DNA of 64,000 bases from assembly GCF_003569005.1 (NCBI RefSeq), contig NZ_BCUR01000004.1, positions 1,514,003 to 1,578,002 of the forward strand, written 5' to 3'. The DNA is from Vibrio superstes. GTDB taxonomy: Bacteria > Pseudomonadota > Gammaproteobacteria > Enterobacterales > Vibrionaceae. Within the stretch, counting starts at the first letter, position 1. Each line of letters starts with the position of its first letter. The notes under the pieces are model-generated. The model was not told the origin of the DNA and did no database searches. It was given only the letters and a program-made list of their open reading frames with translations. This document shows positions 17,814 through 25,631 of this stretch, one piece after another. Position numbers and translations under genes: made by a program.

Positions 17814-17837
17814 GTCAGCCCCTATGGGTAGGGGCTG
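17814..17837 (-). terminator. Attenuator/terminator between ccoP and ccoH
   Basis: A 9-bp stem (CAGCCCCTA/TAGGGGCTG) is followed leftward by CTTTTCTTT, 14 bp past the ccoP stop. It probably lowers expression of the assembly genes relative to the structural genes. Confidence 0.75.
17826..17833 (+). other. KOPS within the ccoP-ccoH hairpin
   Basis: GGGTAGGG on the plus strand points toward dif. It is part of the stem and loop of the attenuator, so it may be incidental. Confidence 0.4.
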
Positions 17838-17851
17838 TTATTGAGTTGTTA

Positions 17852-18829
17852 CTATTTATCTTGGTTGCTCAGGCTCCACACGTAAGCTGAGACAAGTTGT
17901 ACCTTCTCTTCGCCTAGGATGTCTTTCCAAGCAGGCATAACGCCCATACGACCGTTAGTTACCGTTTCGGTCACTGCCGCTCTTGAGTCACCATACAGCC
18001 AATTGTTATCAGTTAGATCAGGTGCGCCAACAGCAGGGTTGCCTTTACCATCTGTACCATGACATGCAGCACACACTACAAAGCGCGATTTACCTGCCGC
18101 TGCTTCACGAGCATTCACCTTACGGCCCGATAGTGAAAGGGTGTAACTAACGACTTCTTTAACGCCGTCTTCTCCTAACACATCAATCCAAGCGGGCATC
18201 TCGCCAATTCGACCGTCCATTACCGTTGAAACGATCGCTTCAGGCTCCCCGCCATACAGCCATGCGTTATCCGTTAGGTTAGGGAAGCCGAGCTGACCAC
18301 GCGCATCAGAACCGTGACACTGAGAACAGTTTTGTAGGAACAAACGTTGACCTACTTTTACTGCTTCTTCGTTAGCTGCGATTTCAGGGATAGGGCGCAA
18401 GCCACTACCGTTGTCGGTCATCGCAAGCTTGCTGAATGCTTCGCCAAAGTAGGCATCAGCATCTTCCAACTCTTTTGCGTATTGAACCAATTGCTTGTTC
18501 TCTTGAGAACGAGCGATAGAGGCTCGAGACTCTTCAATGCTGGTTACCGTTTGGTCAGAACTCTGCCAGCCTAATAGGCCTTTATAGTTACCAAGACCTG
18601 GGTAAAGCGCAAGGTAGACAATCGCGAAGATGAAAGTGGAAATGAACAAGTACGTCCACCACTTAGGCAAATCATTGTTGAGCTCACGAATACCATCGTA
18701 TTCATGTCCCATGTCATCGCCTGGATCAACACCCATTTTGTCCTTAACACACCAGCGAAGGATGATAGCAACACCTACCAAGGTCCCTACGGTGATGAAG
18801 GTAATCCAAAGACTCCAAAATGTAGTCAT
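17852..18829 (-). CDS. ccoP: cbb3 cytochrome c oxidase subunit III, dihaem CcoP
   Basis: The protein has 325 residues. Two N-terminal hydrophobic segments (about 7-25 and 58-78) are followed by two cytochrome c domains with CSQCH and CAACH haem sites. Methionine ligands are in GEMPAW and GVMPAW. It passes electrons from soluble cytochrome to CcoO and CcoN. Its ATG overlaps the last base of the ccoQ stop (TAATG). Confidence 0.97.
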   Translation of the reverse strand: MTTFWSLWITFITVGTLVGVAIILRWCVKDKMGVDPGDDMGHEYDGIRELNNDLPKWWTYLFISTFIFAIVYLALYPGLGNYKGLLGWQSSDQTVTSIEESRASIARSQENKQLVQYAKELEDADAYFGEAFSKLAMTDNGSGLRPIPEIAANEEAVKVGQRLFLQNCSQCHGSDARGQLGFPNLTDNAWLYGGEPEAIVSTVMDGRIGEMPAWIDVLGEDGVKEVVSYTLSLSGRKVNAREAAAGKSRFVVCAACHGTDGKGNPAVGAPDLTDNNWLYGDSRAAVTETVTNGRMGVMPAWKDILGEEKVQLVSAYVWSLSNQDK

Positions 18830-19002
18830 TATTTAGTCTCTCCTTGCTGGTCTTTCTTCGGGCTTTGTTCGTCCGCAAATATAAGATTTGCGTCCTCTTC
18901 GAAGCGAGCCTTGCGGTTTTTACCGAAAGCCCACCACACAACGCCGCCAAAGCAGACAAATAGTAGAATTGTCCAGATGCTGTGAATAACACTGATATCC
19001 AT
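18829..19002 (-). CDS. ccoQ: cbb3 cytochrome c oxidase subunit IV CcoQ
   Basis: This 57-residue protein starts MDISVIHSIWTILLFVCFGGVVWWAFGKNRKARFEEDANLIF. It has one transmembrane helix followed by the family's WAFGKNRKARFEEDA motif and a polar tail. It stabilises the complex (family knowledge). The gene lies 9 bp after ccoO and its stop overlaps the ccoP ATG by one base. Confidence 0.94.
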   Translation of the reverse strand: MDISVIHSIWTILLFVCFGGVVWWAFGKNRKARFEEDANLIFADEQSPKKDQQGETK

Positions 19003-19011
19003 ATTCACTCC

Positions 19012-19632
19012 TTACTTCATCGCATGGCCGAGAGACTGAAGATAAGCAATCAGAGCGTCCATCTCTGTTTTGCCTGCTACGTCTTGAGACGCAGAAGCCA
19101 CTTGCTCGTCAGTATATGGTACGCCAAAGTTGTTCTTGAAGATCTCTAGTTTCTTCTGCGTTAGTTTGCCGTCCAATACGTTTTCTTCTAACCAAGGGAA
19201 GCCAGGCATGTTTGATTCAGGCACAAGCTCACGGGGATTAATCAGGTGAACACGATGCCATTCATCAGAGTAGCGACCGCCTACACGAGCCAAATCAGGA
19301 CCAGTACGTTTAGAACCCCAAAGGAAAGGGTGCTCCCAAACACTTTCACCCGCAACAGAGTAGTGACCGTAACGCTCTGTTTCAGAACGGAATGGACGAA
19401 TCATTTGGCTATGACATACGTTACACCCTTCACGGATGTAGACATCACGACCTTCCATCTCTAGTGCAGAGTACACGCGCAGGTTCTGTACAGGCTCTGT
19501 GGTTTGCTTTTGGAAAATCAATGGAGTGATCTCTACCAATGCCCCCAAGCTGATTGCAAATACAATCAGAATTGCCAGTAGTCCAACGTTTTTCTCAACT
19601 AGCTCGTGGCGATTTTTTGGATTATTAGCCAT
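19012..19632 (-). CDS. ccoO: cbb3 cytochrome c oxidase subunit II, monohaem CcoO
   Basis: This 206-residue protein has an N-terminal membrane anchor ([20 protein letters not shown]). A single haem site CNVCHSQ lies near 71-77 within [24 protein letters not shown], a hallmark of CcoO, and the Met ligand is in [11 protein letters not shown]. It carries electrons between CcoP and CcoN. It lies 10 bp after ccoN. Confidence 0.97.
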   Translation of the reverse strand: MANNPKNRHELVEKNVGLLAILIVFAISLGALVEITPLIFQKQTTEPVQNLRVYSALEMEGRDVYIREGCNVCHSQMIRPFRSETERYGHYSVAGESVWEHPFLWGSKRTGPDLARVGGRYSDEWHRVHLINPRELVPESNMPGFPWLEENVLDGKLTQKKLEIFKNNFGVPYTDEQVASASQDVAGKTEMDALIAYLQSLGHAMK

Positions 19633-19642
19633 ATCAAATCTC

Positions 19643-21073
19643 CTATTGTGCTGGTTGAGGAACAGCTTTAAGACTGTCCTTTGGTGCAGCGATGGTCTTG
19701 TAGGTGTTGTACGCCATTAGGAACATACCTGCCAAGAAGATAGCGCCGCCGATGAAGCGAACCGTGTAGTACGGGTAAGACGCTTGCACAGATTCAACGA
19801 AGCTGTAGGTTAGAGTGCCGTCTGGGTTAACACTGCGCCACATCAGGCCTTGCATTACGCCAGAGATCCACATTGCTACGATGTAAAGTACGGTACCAAC
19901 AGTCGCTAACCAGAAGTGAACGTTGATCAGGCTTACTGAGTACATACGCTCTTGACCGAACAGCTTAGGAACAAGGTGATATACCGAACCGATAGAAACC
20001 ATTGCAACCCAACCTAACGCACCAGAGTGTACGTGACCAATAGTCCAGTCGGTGTAGTGAGACAGTGCGTTAACCGTTTTAATCGACATCATTGGTCCTT
20101 CAAAGGTAGACATACCGTAGAAAGACAATGAAACGATTAGGAATCGCAAGATTGGGTCATAGCGCAGTTTATGCCAAGCACCAGACAGCGTCATGATACC
20201 GTTGATCATGCCACCCCAAGATGGAGCAAACAGAACAAGGGACATCACCATGCCTAGAGACTGAGTCCAGTCTGGCAATGCTGTGTAATGAAGGTGGTGC
20301 GGACCAGCCCAAATGTATAGAGACACTAGAGCCCAGAAGTGAACGATAGAAAGACGGTAAGAATAAACAGGTCGTTCAGCTTGCTTAGGTACGAAGTAGT
20401 ACATCATACCAAGGAAACCAGCAGTCAAAAGGAAACCAACAGCGTTATGTCCATACCACCACTGAATCATGGCATCGACGGCACCGGAGTACATCGAGTA
20501 TGACTTCATTGGAGAGACAGGAATTGCCATGCTGTTTACGATGTGCAATACCGCAACAGTAAGGATAAAGGCTCCAAAGAACCAGTTGGCGACGTAAATA
20601 TGCGATGTCTTACGCTTAACCATAGTTCCGAAGAACACGATTGCATAAGCTACCCAAACGATAGCGATGGCGATATCGATTGGCCACTCTAGTTCTGCGT
20701 ACTCTTTGCCGGATGTAAATCCTAAAGGCAATGAAATAGCAGCGGATAAAATAATCGCTTGCCAACCCCAGAAGGTGAATGCCACTAAAGGACCACCAAA
20801 TAGGCGCGCTTGACAGGTACGCTGAACCACATAATAAGATGTGGCAAAAAGGGCGCTTGTACCAAACGCAAAAATAACCGCATTAGTATGAAGCGGTCGT
20901 AGACGAGAGTAGGTTAACCACGGCGTATCAAAGTTAAGCTGTGGCCAAACCAACTGAGCGGCAATCAAAACACCCACACCCATGCCGACAATACCCCAAA
21001 GAATGGTTACCAGGGTAAATTGACGAACAACGGTGTAGTTGTAGTTTTGTTCAAGCTGCTTTTCTTGGCTCAT
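19643..21073 (-). CDS. ccoN: cbb3 cytochrome c oxidase catalytic subunit I
   Basis: This 476-residue subunit has about 12 transmembrane segments. It shows the haem-copper oxidase motifs: [38 protein letters not shown] with the CuB His and cross-linked Tyr region, [13 protein letters not shown], and [12 protein letters not shown]. It reduces oxygen at low concentration in the inner membrane. Two in-frame ATGs occur at 21079 and 21073; GGAAG sits one base before the first and seven before the second, so 21073 is preferred. I found no convincing FNR box in the 250 bp upstream. Confidence 0.97.
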   Translation of the reverse strand: MSQEKQLEQNYNYTVVRQFTLVTILWGIVGMGVGVLIAAQLVWPQLNFDTPWLTYSRLRPLHTNAVIFAFGTSALFATSYYVVQRTCQARLFGGPLVAFTFWGWQAIILSAAISLPLGFTSGKEYAELEWPIDIAIAIVWVAYAIVFFGTMVKRKTSHIYVANWFFGAFILTVAVLHIVNSMAIPVSPMKSYSMYSGAVDAMIQWWYGHNAVGFLLTAGFLGMMYYFVPKQAERPVYSYRLSIVHFWALVSLYIWAGPHHLHYTALPDWTQSLGMVMSLVLFAPSWGGMINGIMTLSGAWHKLRYDPILRFLIVSLSFYGMSTFEGPMMSIKTVNALSHYTDWTIGHVHSGALGWVAMVSIGSVYHLVPKLFGQERMYSVSLINVHFWLATVGTVLYIVAMWISGVMQGLMWRSVNPDGTLTYSFVESVQASYPYYTVRFIGGAIFLAGMFLMAYNTYKTIAAPKDSLKAVPQPAQ

Positions 21074-21329
21074 TTGCATGCTTCCAATTTATTATTAACT
21101 ACACTTTTCCAACACAACGCCAACAAGTTGACGCAACGACATATACCAACAAAATCCGAGGAAAATGAGTCAAAAACGCTCGACTTCCTAAAATCCATTT
21201 TAAAGATGGTATTAACAGCATGAATTATACGGAATTAACATTTGAATGACAGAGACTTAACTATAGGAATGAATAGAGTTTTCCTATTTAATGTAAAAAG
21301 TTTGAAGTTTGTTACAAAGGAGTCATTTA

Positions 21330-21698
21330 ATGGCCGCAGAAAAATTGACCAAAGGGCGTTTAATTCAAATTATTGTGACATTTGCTGTGCTTATCGCTGC
21401 GTTCACTTGGCGAACAATTGAACATAGTGATAACAAATTAACAAGTGAAACGAGTTGTATAGCCGCGAATTCGTGCCATTTTGAGTTCAACAACAGCGAC
21501 TATCAGCTAGAATTGGACCGTGAAAACTCGGCGTTTCGTGTGATTAGAGTGTCAAAACGAGAAAACGATGACTTCGTAGAATATCAGGGAGGAAGTCATC
21601 ATATTTCAGAGTTTATACCTATTGATAACAGCAGTGAGTTTACTTTTAGTGTCAGAAACAACGAGCAAATATTGCAGGTGAATGTTAACGACAAGTGA
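21330..21698 (+). CDS. Small single-pass membrane protein divergent from ccoN
   Basis: The product has 122 residues, with a membrane anchor at about 10-27 (LIQIIVTFAVLIAAFTW). An extracytoplasmic domain follows, with two Cys (TSCIAANSCHF) near 45-52 and a beta-rich pattern. A clear AAAGGAG precedes this ATG; an upstream in-frame start at 21309 has no ribosome site. The position opposite ccoN and the paired Cys/His (CHF, SHH) would fit a periplasmic accessory or copper-related role, but that is only context. I do not recognise a named family. Confidence 0.65.
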   Translation: MAAEKLTKGRLIQIIVTFAVLIAAFTWRTIEHSDNKLTSETSCIAANSCHFEFNNSDYQLELDRENSAFRVIRVSKRENDDFVEYQGGSHHISEFIPIDNSSEFTFSVRNNEQILQVNVNDK

Positions 21699-21713
21699 TA
21701 TTTATCACCTAGG

Positions 21714-22895
21714 CTATGAGGCTAGGTTTATCTTTACATCGCGCGCACTCAACACACCAAACAGGGCACAAAAAACACCCGTAATCGCAATGACCATTAA
21801 TGAGGCTGTCCAGTTCCCAGTGGCTTGATGCAAGTATCCAAGAAGTGGTGGCCCTATCGTCGCAAAGCCGTAGCCTAAGCTCTGAGACATCGCGGATAAA
21901 GCTGCTGCTTGAGAGGCGTTATTGCTTCTTAGGCCAACAAACGACAAGCCGATGACAAAGGTCGAGCAGTTGCAAAACCCAAACATAAGGGTCCAAAAGA
22001 TGGCCAAGTGTGGAAACCAAATTAGTCCTAGAGTCGCTGCTACAGTGCCTATTGCGGTCAATAAGAACAGAGCTTGTGTGCTCTTAAGTCTTGATAGGAA
22101 GGGGATCAAGACAAGCCCAGGCCATATCGTCGCGAACTGTAACAATCCGTAGATGTAACCTGCTTCTGTTTCGGTCATACCTTGGTCTAACAAGATTTTT
22201 GGTAGCCAACTAGCAAACGAGTAGAAGGTAAATGAGTTTAAACCTAGCGCGAGTGTGACTTGCCAAGCAATAGCACTCGAAAGAAGCTGCTTGATGCTTA
22301 CTCCCTTATGGTGACTGTTATGGTTTTTTGTATTTTTCGAACGAAACCAGAAGACCAACGCCAGCGTGACGAAAAACAGATTAAACAATAGTGCAAACTG
22401 CCAGCCTGATAGGGGCGTTACCGTTAGGTGTGATAAGGGAACCATTGAGGCGGAAGAGAGAGTCGAACCAATCCCCATGGTGAACGTATATAAAGATGTC
22501 ATCACCGCTATACGTGTAGGGAAATTCATCTTAACGGCTACAGGCAGCAGGACATTGCCAATAGCGATACCTGCTCCAATAAACACAGTGCCCAAATATA
22601 AGGTAGCAACACTACCAATGGAACGTAGGCACACCCCTAAAAATATGGAAAACAGGGCTAGGCAGACACTCTTCTTTAAGCCAAACCGTGTAAGAACGGT
22701 TAAGGCTAGTGGAGATATTAAGGCAAAAGAGAGTAGTGGCAGCGAGGAAAGCATGCCCAAAATAGTGGAGCTCAGATGCAGCTCAACCATAATCTGATCA
22801 AGTAAAGGAGCCAGACTGGTAAAGGGACCGCGTAAATTGGCCGCTAGCAATAATATACCACATAGAGCTAGGTAGTGGTTGCGTGTAAGAGACAC
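21714..22895 (-). CDS. MFS transporter, CynX/NimT-like
   Basis: The product has about 393 residues with 12 predicted membrane segments. The N-terminal AANLRGPFTSLAPLLDQI is typical of the CynX/YeaN/NimT branch (usually NLRPALTSVGPLL). The substrate is unknown; relatives handle cyanate or nitroimidazoles. The frame extends to a TTG at 22919 with no ribosome site. A GTG at 22895, preceded by GGA at suitable spacing, is the better start. It converges on the small membrane-protein gene with a 15-bp gap. Confidence 0.85.
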   Translation of the reverse strand: MSLTRNHYLALCGILLLAANLRGPFTSLAPLLDQIMVELHLSSTILGMLSSLPLLSFALISPLALTVLTRFGLKKSVCLALFSIFLGVCLRSIGSVATLYLGTVFIGAGIAIGNVLLPVAVKMNFPTRIAVMTSLYTFTMGIGSTLSSASMVPLSHLTVTPLSGWQFALLFNLFFVTLALVFWFRSKNTKNHNSHHKGVSIKQLLSSAIAWQVTLALGLNSFTFYSFASWLPKILLDQGMTETEAGYIYGLLQFATIWPGLVLIPFLSRLKSTQALFLLTAIGTVAATLGLIWFPHLAIFWTLMFGFCNCSTFVIGLSFVGLRSNNASQAAALSAMSQSLGYGFATIGPPLLGYLHQATGNWTASLMVIAITGVFCALFGVLSARDVKINLAS

Positions 22896-23291
22896 AGATA
22901 TTCCAGTAGTGAAGAGCAAGTGATAGATTATAAAGGAGTAATGTTTTCTTGTAGAGTGTTGATTTGTAGTAATTTATAGCCTTAGCAATCCATGTATATA
23001 ATCACTTAATGCACTATAACTAAATCTTTATTGGTTATTACATTACTACTTGAGACCTCGTTTTCACCATGAAAGCTAAGGCTTCTAGCAAAACACAAGA
23101 TAAAATGGGCTTGGGGCCTTTCTAGTTGATGAACAGCATAAACGATCTACACATTTAGACATAGATCGACTTTCAAATAAGACGAAGCGTGCAAAATGTA
23201 ACGCATGTAACAGTCTGCTTATATGATAAGACAAGCTTATTGCTAACAATGATATTTTTAGCGCCTCTTTAAAATTCTAGAAAGTGCCTTT
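22896..23291. other. AT-rich intergenic region without a recognisable gene
   Basis: About 400 bp separate the MFS gene and the lipoprotein gene, which diverge here. It must hold both promoters. I see no conserved RNA, known operator or coding frame. A partial resemblance to a XerC arm near 22991-23015 was judged fortuitous. Confidence 0.5.
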
Positions 23292-24281
23292 ATGTTAAGA
23301 ACTATTGTCGCTAGTACCATTGTATTGGTGTTAGCAGGATGCGGAGGAAGCAGTGTCAACTCTCCAGCATCAACTAATCCTAATCAACCAATCAATCTGC
23401 CAATTGATGAAACAGGTCAATATAGTGTAATTAGCTCTACAGAGCTTAACTCGGACGGCCCAGAAGGCATGGAAACCTATGACTTGATTGAGAGTGTTTT
23501 GGGTCGAGGTGCCATTGAGGCCCCAGATCTCTATTCAAACAACGACCCTGATGGCGGTAGACATATCGTTGAAGAATACGACGAGGTCATCGGCAATCAT
23601 TTTAAGTTCATCATGCATCTCGAAGATGGAGATCGTGATAAAGGGCGGGTAGATCGACAAAGAAACGAGATTAAGGCATATGATAAATCGGCTGATAAAT
23701 TAAAGGGTTACCTAGGTAAGACCTTTGAATATAGCTGGAAATTTAAAATTGGTGATGACCTTAAGGTAACGAAGCACTTTACTCATCTATTTCAGTTAAA
23801 GGCAGTAGCCGAGAAAAATAGTGATGACTTTGTTATTACGAGCAGTCCGATACTCACACTTACTGCTAACGTACGCAGCAATCAAAGTGGCCTTGAAGTA
23901 AGGCATGTTCATTACAACAAAGACCGCACAGGTACAGTAAACAACACGCTGGTTCATACCACAAAAATGGATAACGTAGATTGTATCGCAGGACAGTGGA
24001 TTGAGGCCTTTGTGAGAGTGAATTACAGCGAGTCTGGAGGTCTGTACATGACACTCACGCCATTGGGCGAATCTAAGCCAATGATTGAGATCAACGAGAG
24101 AAACATTGAAATGTGGCGCTCAGGATTAGATGGACGTGACGGAAACTTTGTAAGACCTAAATGGGGTATTTATCGTTCGCTTAAATCTGAGGAACTATTA
24201 AACCAAGATAAGGATGAGGTTTATTTTGCGGACTTTAAGATAAGAGAAGTGAAACCTGTTAGCAACGAAACTACAAAGTAG
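23292..24281 (+). CDS. Outer-membrane lipoprotein with polysaccharide-lyase-like jelly-roll domain (putative)
   Basis: The product has 329 residues. Its signal ends in the lipobox VLAGC, followed by a Ser/Asn/Pro linker. The body shows RQRNEIKAYDKSADKLKGYLGKTFEYSWKFK, then KHFTHLFQLKAV, and late NFVRPKWGIYRSL. This order of Arg/Glu, His/Gln and KWGIYR elements resembles heparin-lyase-I-like concanavalin folds (PF14099-type polysaccharide lyases). The substrate is unknown, and a non-catalytic carbohydrate-binding role remains possible. The gene stands alone, 278 bp from dif, with a hairpin after it. Confidence 0.6.
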   Translation: MLRTIVASTIVLVLAGCGGSSVNSPASTNPNQPINLPIDETGQYSVISSTELNSDGPEGMETYDLIESVLGRGAIEAPDLYSNNDPDGGRHIVEEYDEVIGNHFKFIMHLEDGDRDKGRVDRQRNEIKAYDKSADKLKGYLGKTFEYSWKFKIGDDLKVTKHFTHLFQLKAVAEKNSDDFVITSSPILTLTANVRSNQSGLEVRHVHYNKDRTGTVNNTLVHTTKMDNVDCIAGQWIEAFVRVNYSESGGLYMTLTPLGESKPMIEINERNIEMWRSGLDGRDGNFVRPKWGIYRSLKSEELLNQDKDEVYFADFKIREVKPVSNETTK

Positions 24282-24289
24282 CTCATTCA

Positions 24290-24320
24290 AAGCCAAGTCT
24301 TATGGACTTGGCTTGTTAGT
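24290..24320 (+). terminator. Hairpin after the lipoprotein gene
   Basis: A perfect 10-bp stem (AAGCCAAGTC/GACTTGGCTT) with a 5-nt loop lies 8 bp after the stop. The following GTTAGTTT is only a weak T-tract. Confidence 0.7.
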
Positions 24321-24558
24321 TTCTATTTATTAGTAATATATAGAAACTAAGCAAAAGAGTGAGAGCGGTTTAAGACTCTCGAGACAGTAACGCAAAAAAC
24401 AGAAGTTGGATTGGCAGCTACTTGGACCAACTGAAACTTCAAAGAAATACATCAGCAACTATGAGCAATAAGTTCTAAGTTGCTATCGAGAGAAATGGTT
24501 AGAGATAAGTTGAGGGAGGGACGAGTCACAGGTATTTAGTAGCCATTCATAAAACCTT

Positions 24559-24586
24559 ATTTAACATAATATACATAATGCGCACT
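24559..24586 (-). other. dif: dif site: XerCD chromosome dimer resolution site
   Basis: Read on the minus strand, this is an XerC arm AGTGCGCATTA, a central hexamer TGTATA, and an XerD arm TTATGTTAAAT. The 28-bp layout matches gammaproteobacterial dif, and as I remember it the sequence equals Vibrio cholerae dif1. It differs from E. coli dif at two positions in the XerC arm. It lies in the gene-free stretch between the lipoprotein gene and DUF3634-matP. FtsK-activated XerCD resolves chromosome dimers here. No integrated dif-targeting phage genes adjoin it. Confidence 0.95.
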
Positions 24587-24633
24587 TAATCTAAAGGTTT
24601 AAAATGGCGGTTATAATGCTTTAAACTCAGCCC

Positions 24634-24933
24634 CTAGCGCTTATGAGCGTGATTTTTTGCACCTGGCAACGCGCTACGTAAAATATGACGTGTTTTGTTA
24701 GGCACACTCTTTGAAAACTTAACTCGGAACTGTTCTCTAGACTTGTAAACCTTCATCGTACCGTTGAATGGATTTTTACGAGCGATGTCTTTGCACTTGT
24801 GAAGAAATGACTTATCAACTTGGCCTGTGTGCGAGCTGACTTCACCTTCTTTAAACGTCAGCTTCATTTTTGGTTTATCGTAAAGCACGATCGCAAATAT
24901 AAGCGCTGCTGCGATCAAAATGACATATAACAT
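24634..24933 (-). CDS. DUF3634 family small membrane protein
   Basis: This 99-residue protein has an N-terminal membrane helix (MLYVILIAAALIFAIVLY) and a basic cytoplasmic domain (HKCKDIARKNPFNGTMKVYKSREQFRVKFSKSVPNKTRHILRSALPG). It matches the DUF3634 family seen in vibrios; function unknown. A canonical AGGAGG precedes the ATG. The gene follows matP by 25 bp on the same strand, so they are probably co-transcribed toward dif. Confidence 0.82.
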   Translation of the reverse strand: MLYVILIAAALIFAIVLYDKPKMKLTFKEGEVSSHTGQVDKSFLHKCKDIARKNPFNGTMKVYKSREQFRVKFSKSVPNKTRHILRSALPGAKNHAHKR

Positions 24934-24958
24934 GATTGCCTCCTACATCGAGTGCGAA

Positions 24959-25408
24959 TTAGTCTGATAAAAGTTTGCTGAGGTCTTCTTTGAGTAAGTT
25001 GACCTTTTCGTTGGCTTTTTCACTGCGCTGAGCTTCACTAAGTAAATACTCAATGGCGTCAGACAAGGTGCAACCCAACTCGTTGGCTCTATGAGAGAGT
25101 TTTTCCCAAACACGATAATCCAAATCTATGGATTTCTTGCGTGTGTGCACTTGTTCTGCGTTGAAATGACGCTTTCGCTTGGCCCGAATGGCTTGTTTGA
25201 GCTTGTTATCTAACTCAAGAGACATGTGATTATCAATCCATTCCAGCACTTGAACCGGTTCGTGTTCGATAGCGCGAAGTAGTTCTACTGCTGCAGCGTC
25301 TGCGCTGCTGTCTAGATGGCGAGTGACTTTCTCACCTTCTTTCCATTTTTTTACTAAATAGTTCCACTTCCAACCACATTCTAGGTTTTCAAGTTGTTGA
25401 TATTTCAT
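24959..25408 (-). CDS. matP: Macrodomain Ter protein MatP
   Basis: This 149-residue protein matches MatP throughout: MKYQQLENLECGWKWNYLVKKWKEGEKVTR at the N-terminus (four-helix part), KKSIDLDYRVWEKLSHRANELGCTLSDAIEYLLSEAQRS (ribbon-helix-helix DNA-binding part), and a C-terminal coiled coil. MatP binds matS and, in enterics, bridges to ZapB and the divisome. It lies only 373 bp from dif and among five exact matS sites. A one-mismatch matS-like sequence lies 40 bp upstream of its start. Confidence 0.97.
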   Translation of the reverse strand: MKYQQLENLECGWKWNYLVKKWKEGEKVTRHLDSSADAAAVELLRAIEHEPVQVLEWIDNHMSLELDNKLKQAIRAKRKRHFNAEQVHTRKKSIDLDYRVWEKLSHRANELGCTLSDAIEYLLSEAQRSEKANEKVNLLKEDLSKLLSD

Positions 25409-25447
25409 GATTGTTAATCTAAGTCCATTTAAAAATTAAGACGTACA

Positions 25448-25460
25448 GTGACAGCGTAAC
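25448..25460. promoter_or_regulatory. matS-like sequence in the matP/lonH intergenic region
   Basis: GTGACAGCGTAAC matches the matS consensus at 12 of 13 positions (A instead of C at position 11). It lies 40-52 bp upstream of the matP ATG, where binding could affect matP transcription. Confidence 0.4.
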
Positions 25461-25631
25461 CCTAGTCACTCAATTTGACAATGCAAAGACCTTGCATATT
25501 TGTTGTAAAGCACAATTTGATGTAACCAAGTCTAAAATAAGCGCTCTGAAATGCATCAAGTACACTATTTTTCGGGTTATCTGTTAATAGCTTAGGTATA
25601 CTAAGCAGATAGTATATTTTAGTAAGTTTTT

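Noticed and set aside
21080..21329. FNR box upstream of ccoN
   Set aside because: The best candidate (TTGACGCAACGACA) has a poor right half-site, with several mismatches to ATCAA, so it was not called.
22991..23015. Possible second, degenerate dif-like arm that with dif would bracket the lipoprotein gene as an integrated element
   Set aside because: Only a short stretch (TTAATGCACT) resembles the XerC arm, with one base deleted and no matching centre or XerD arm; no integrative-phage genes lie between.
24514..24522. KOPS-like AGGGAGGG just left of dif
   Set aside because: Only seven of eight positions fit GGGNAGGG.
24282..24558. Small RNA or gene between the lipoprotein gene and dif
   Set aside because: Apart from the hairpin at 24290 there is no promoter-terminator pair, conserved motif or credible coding frame.
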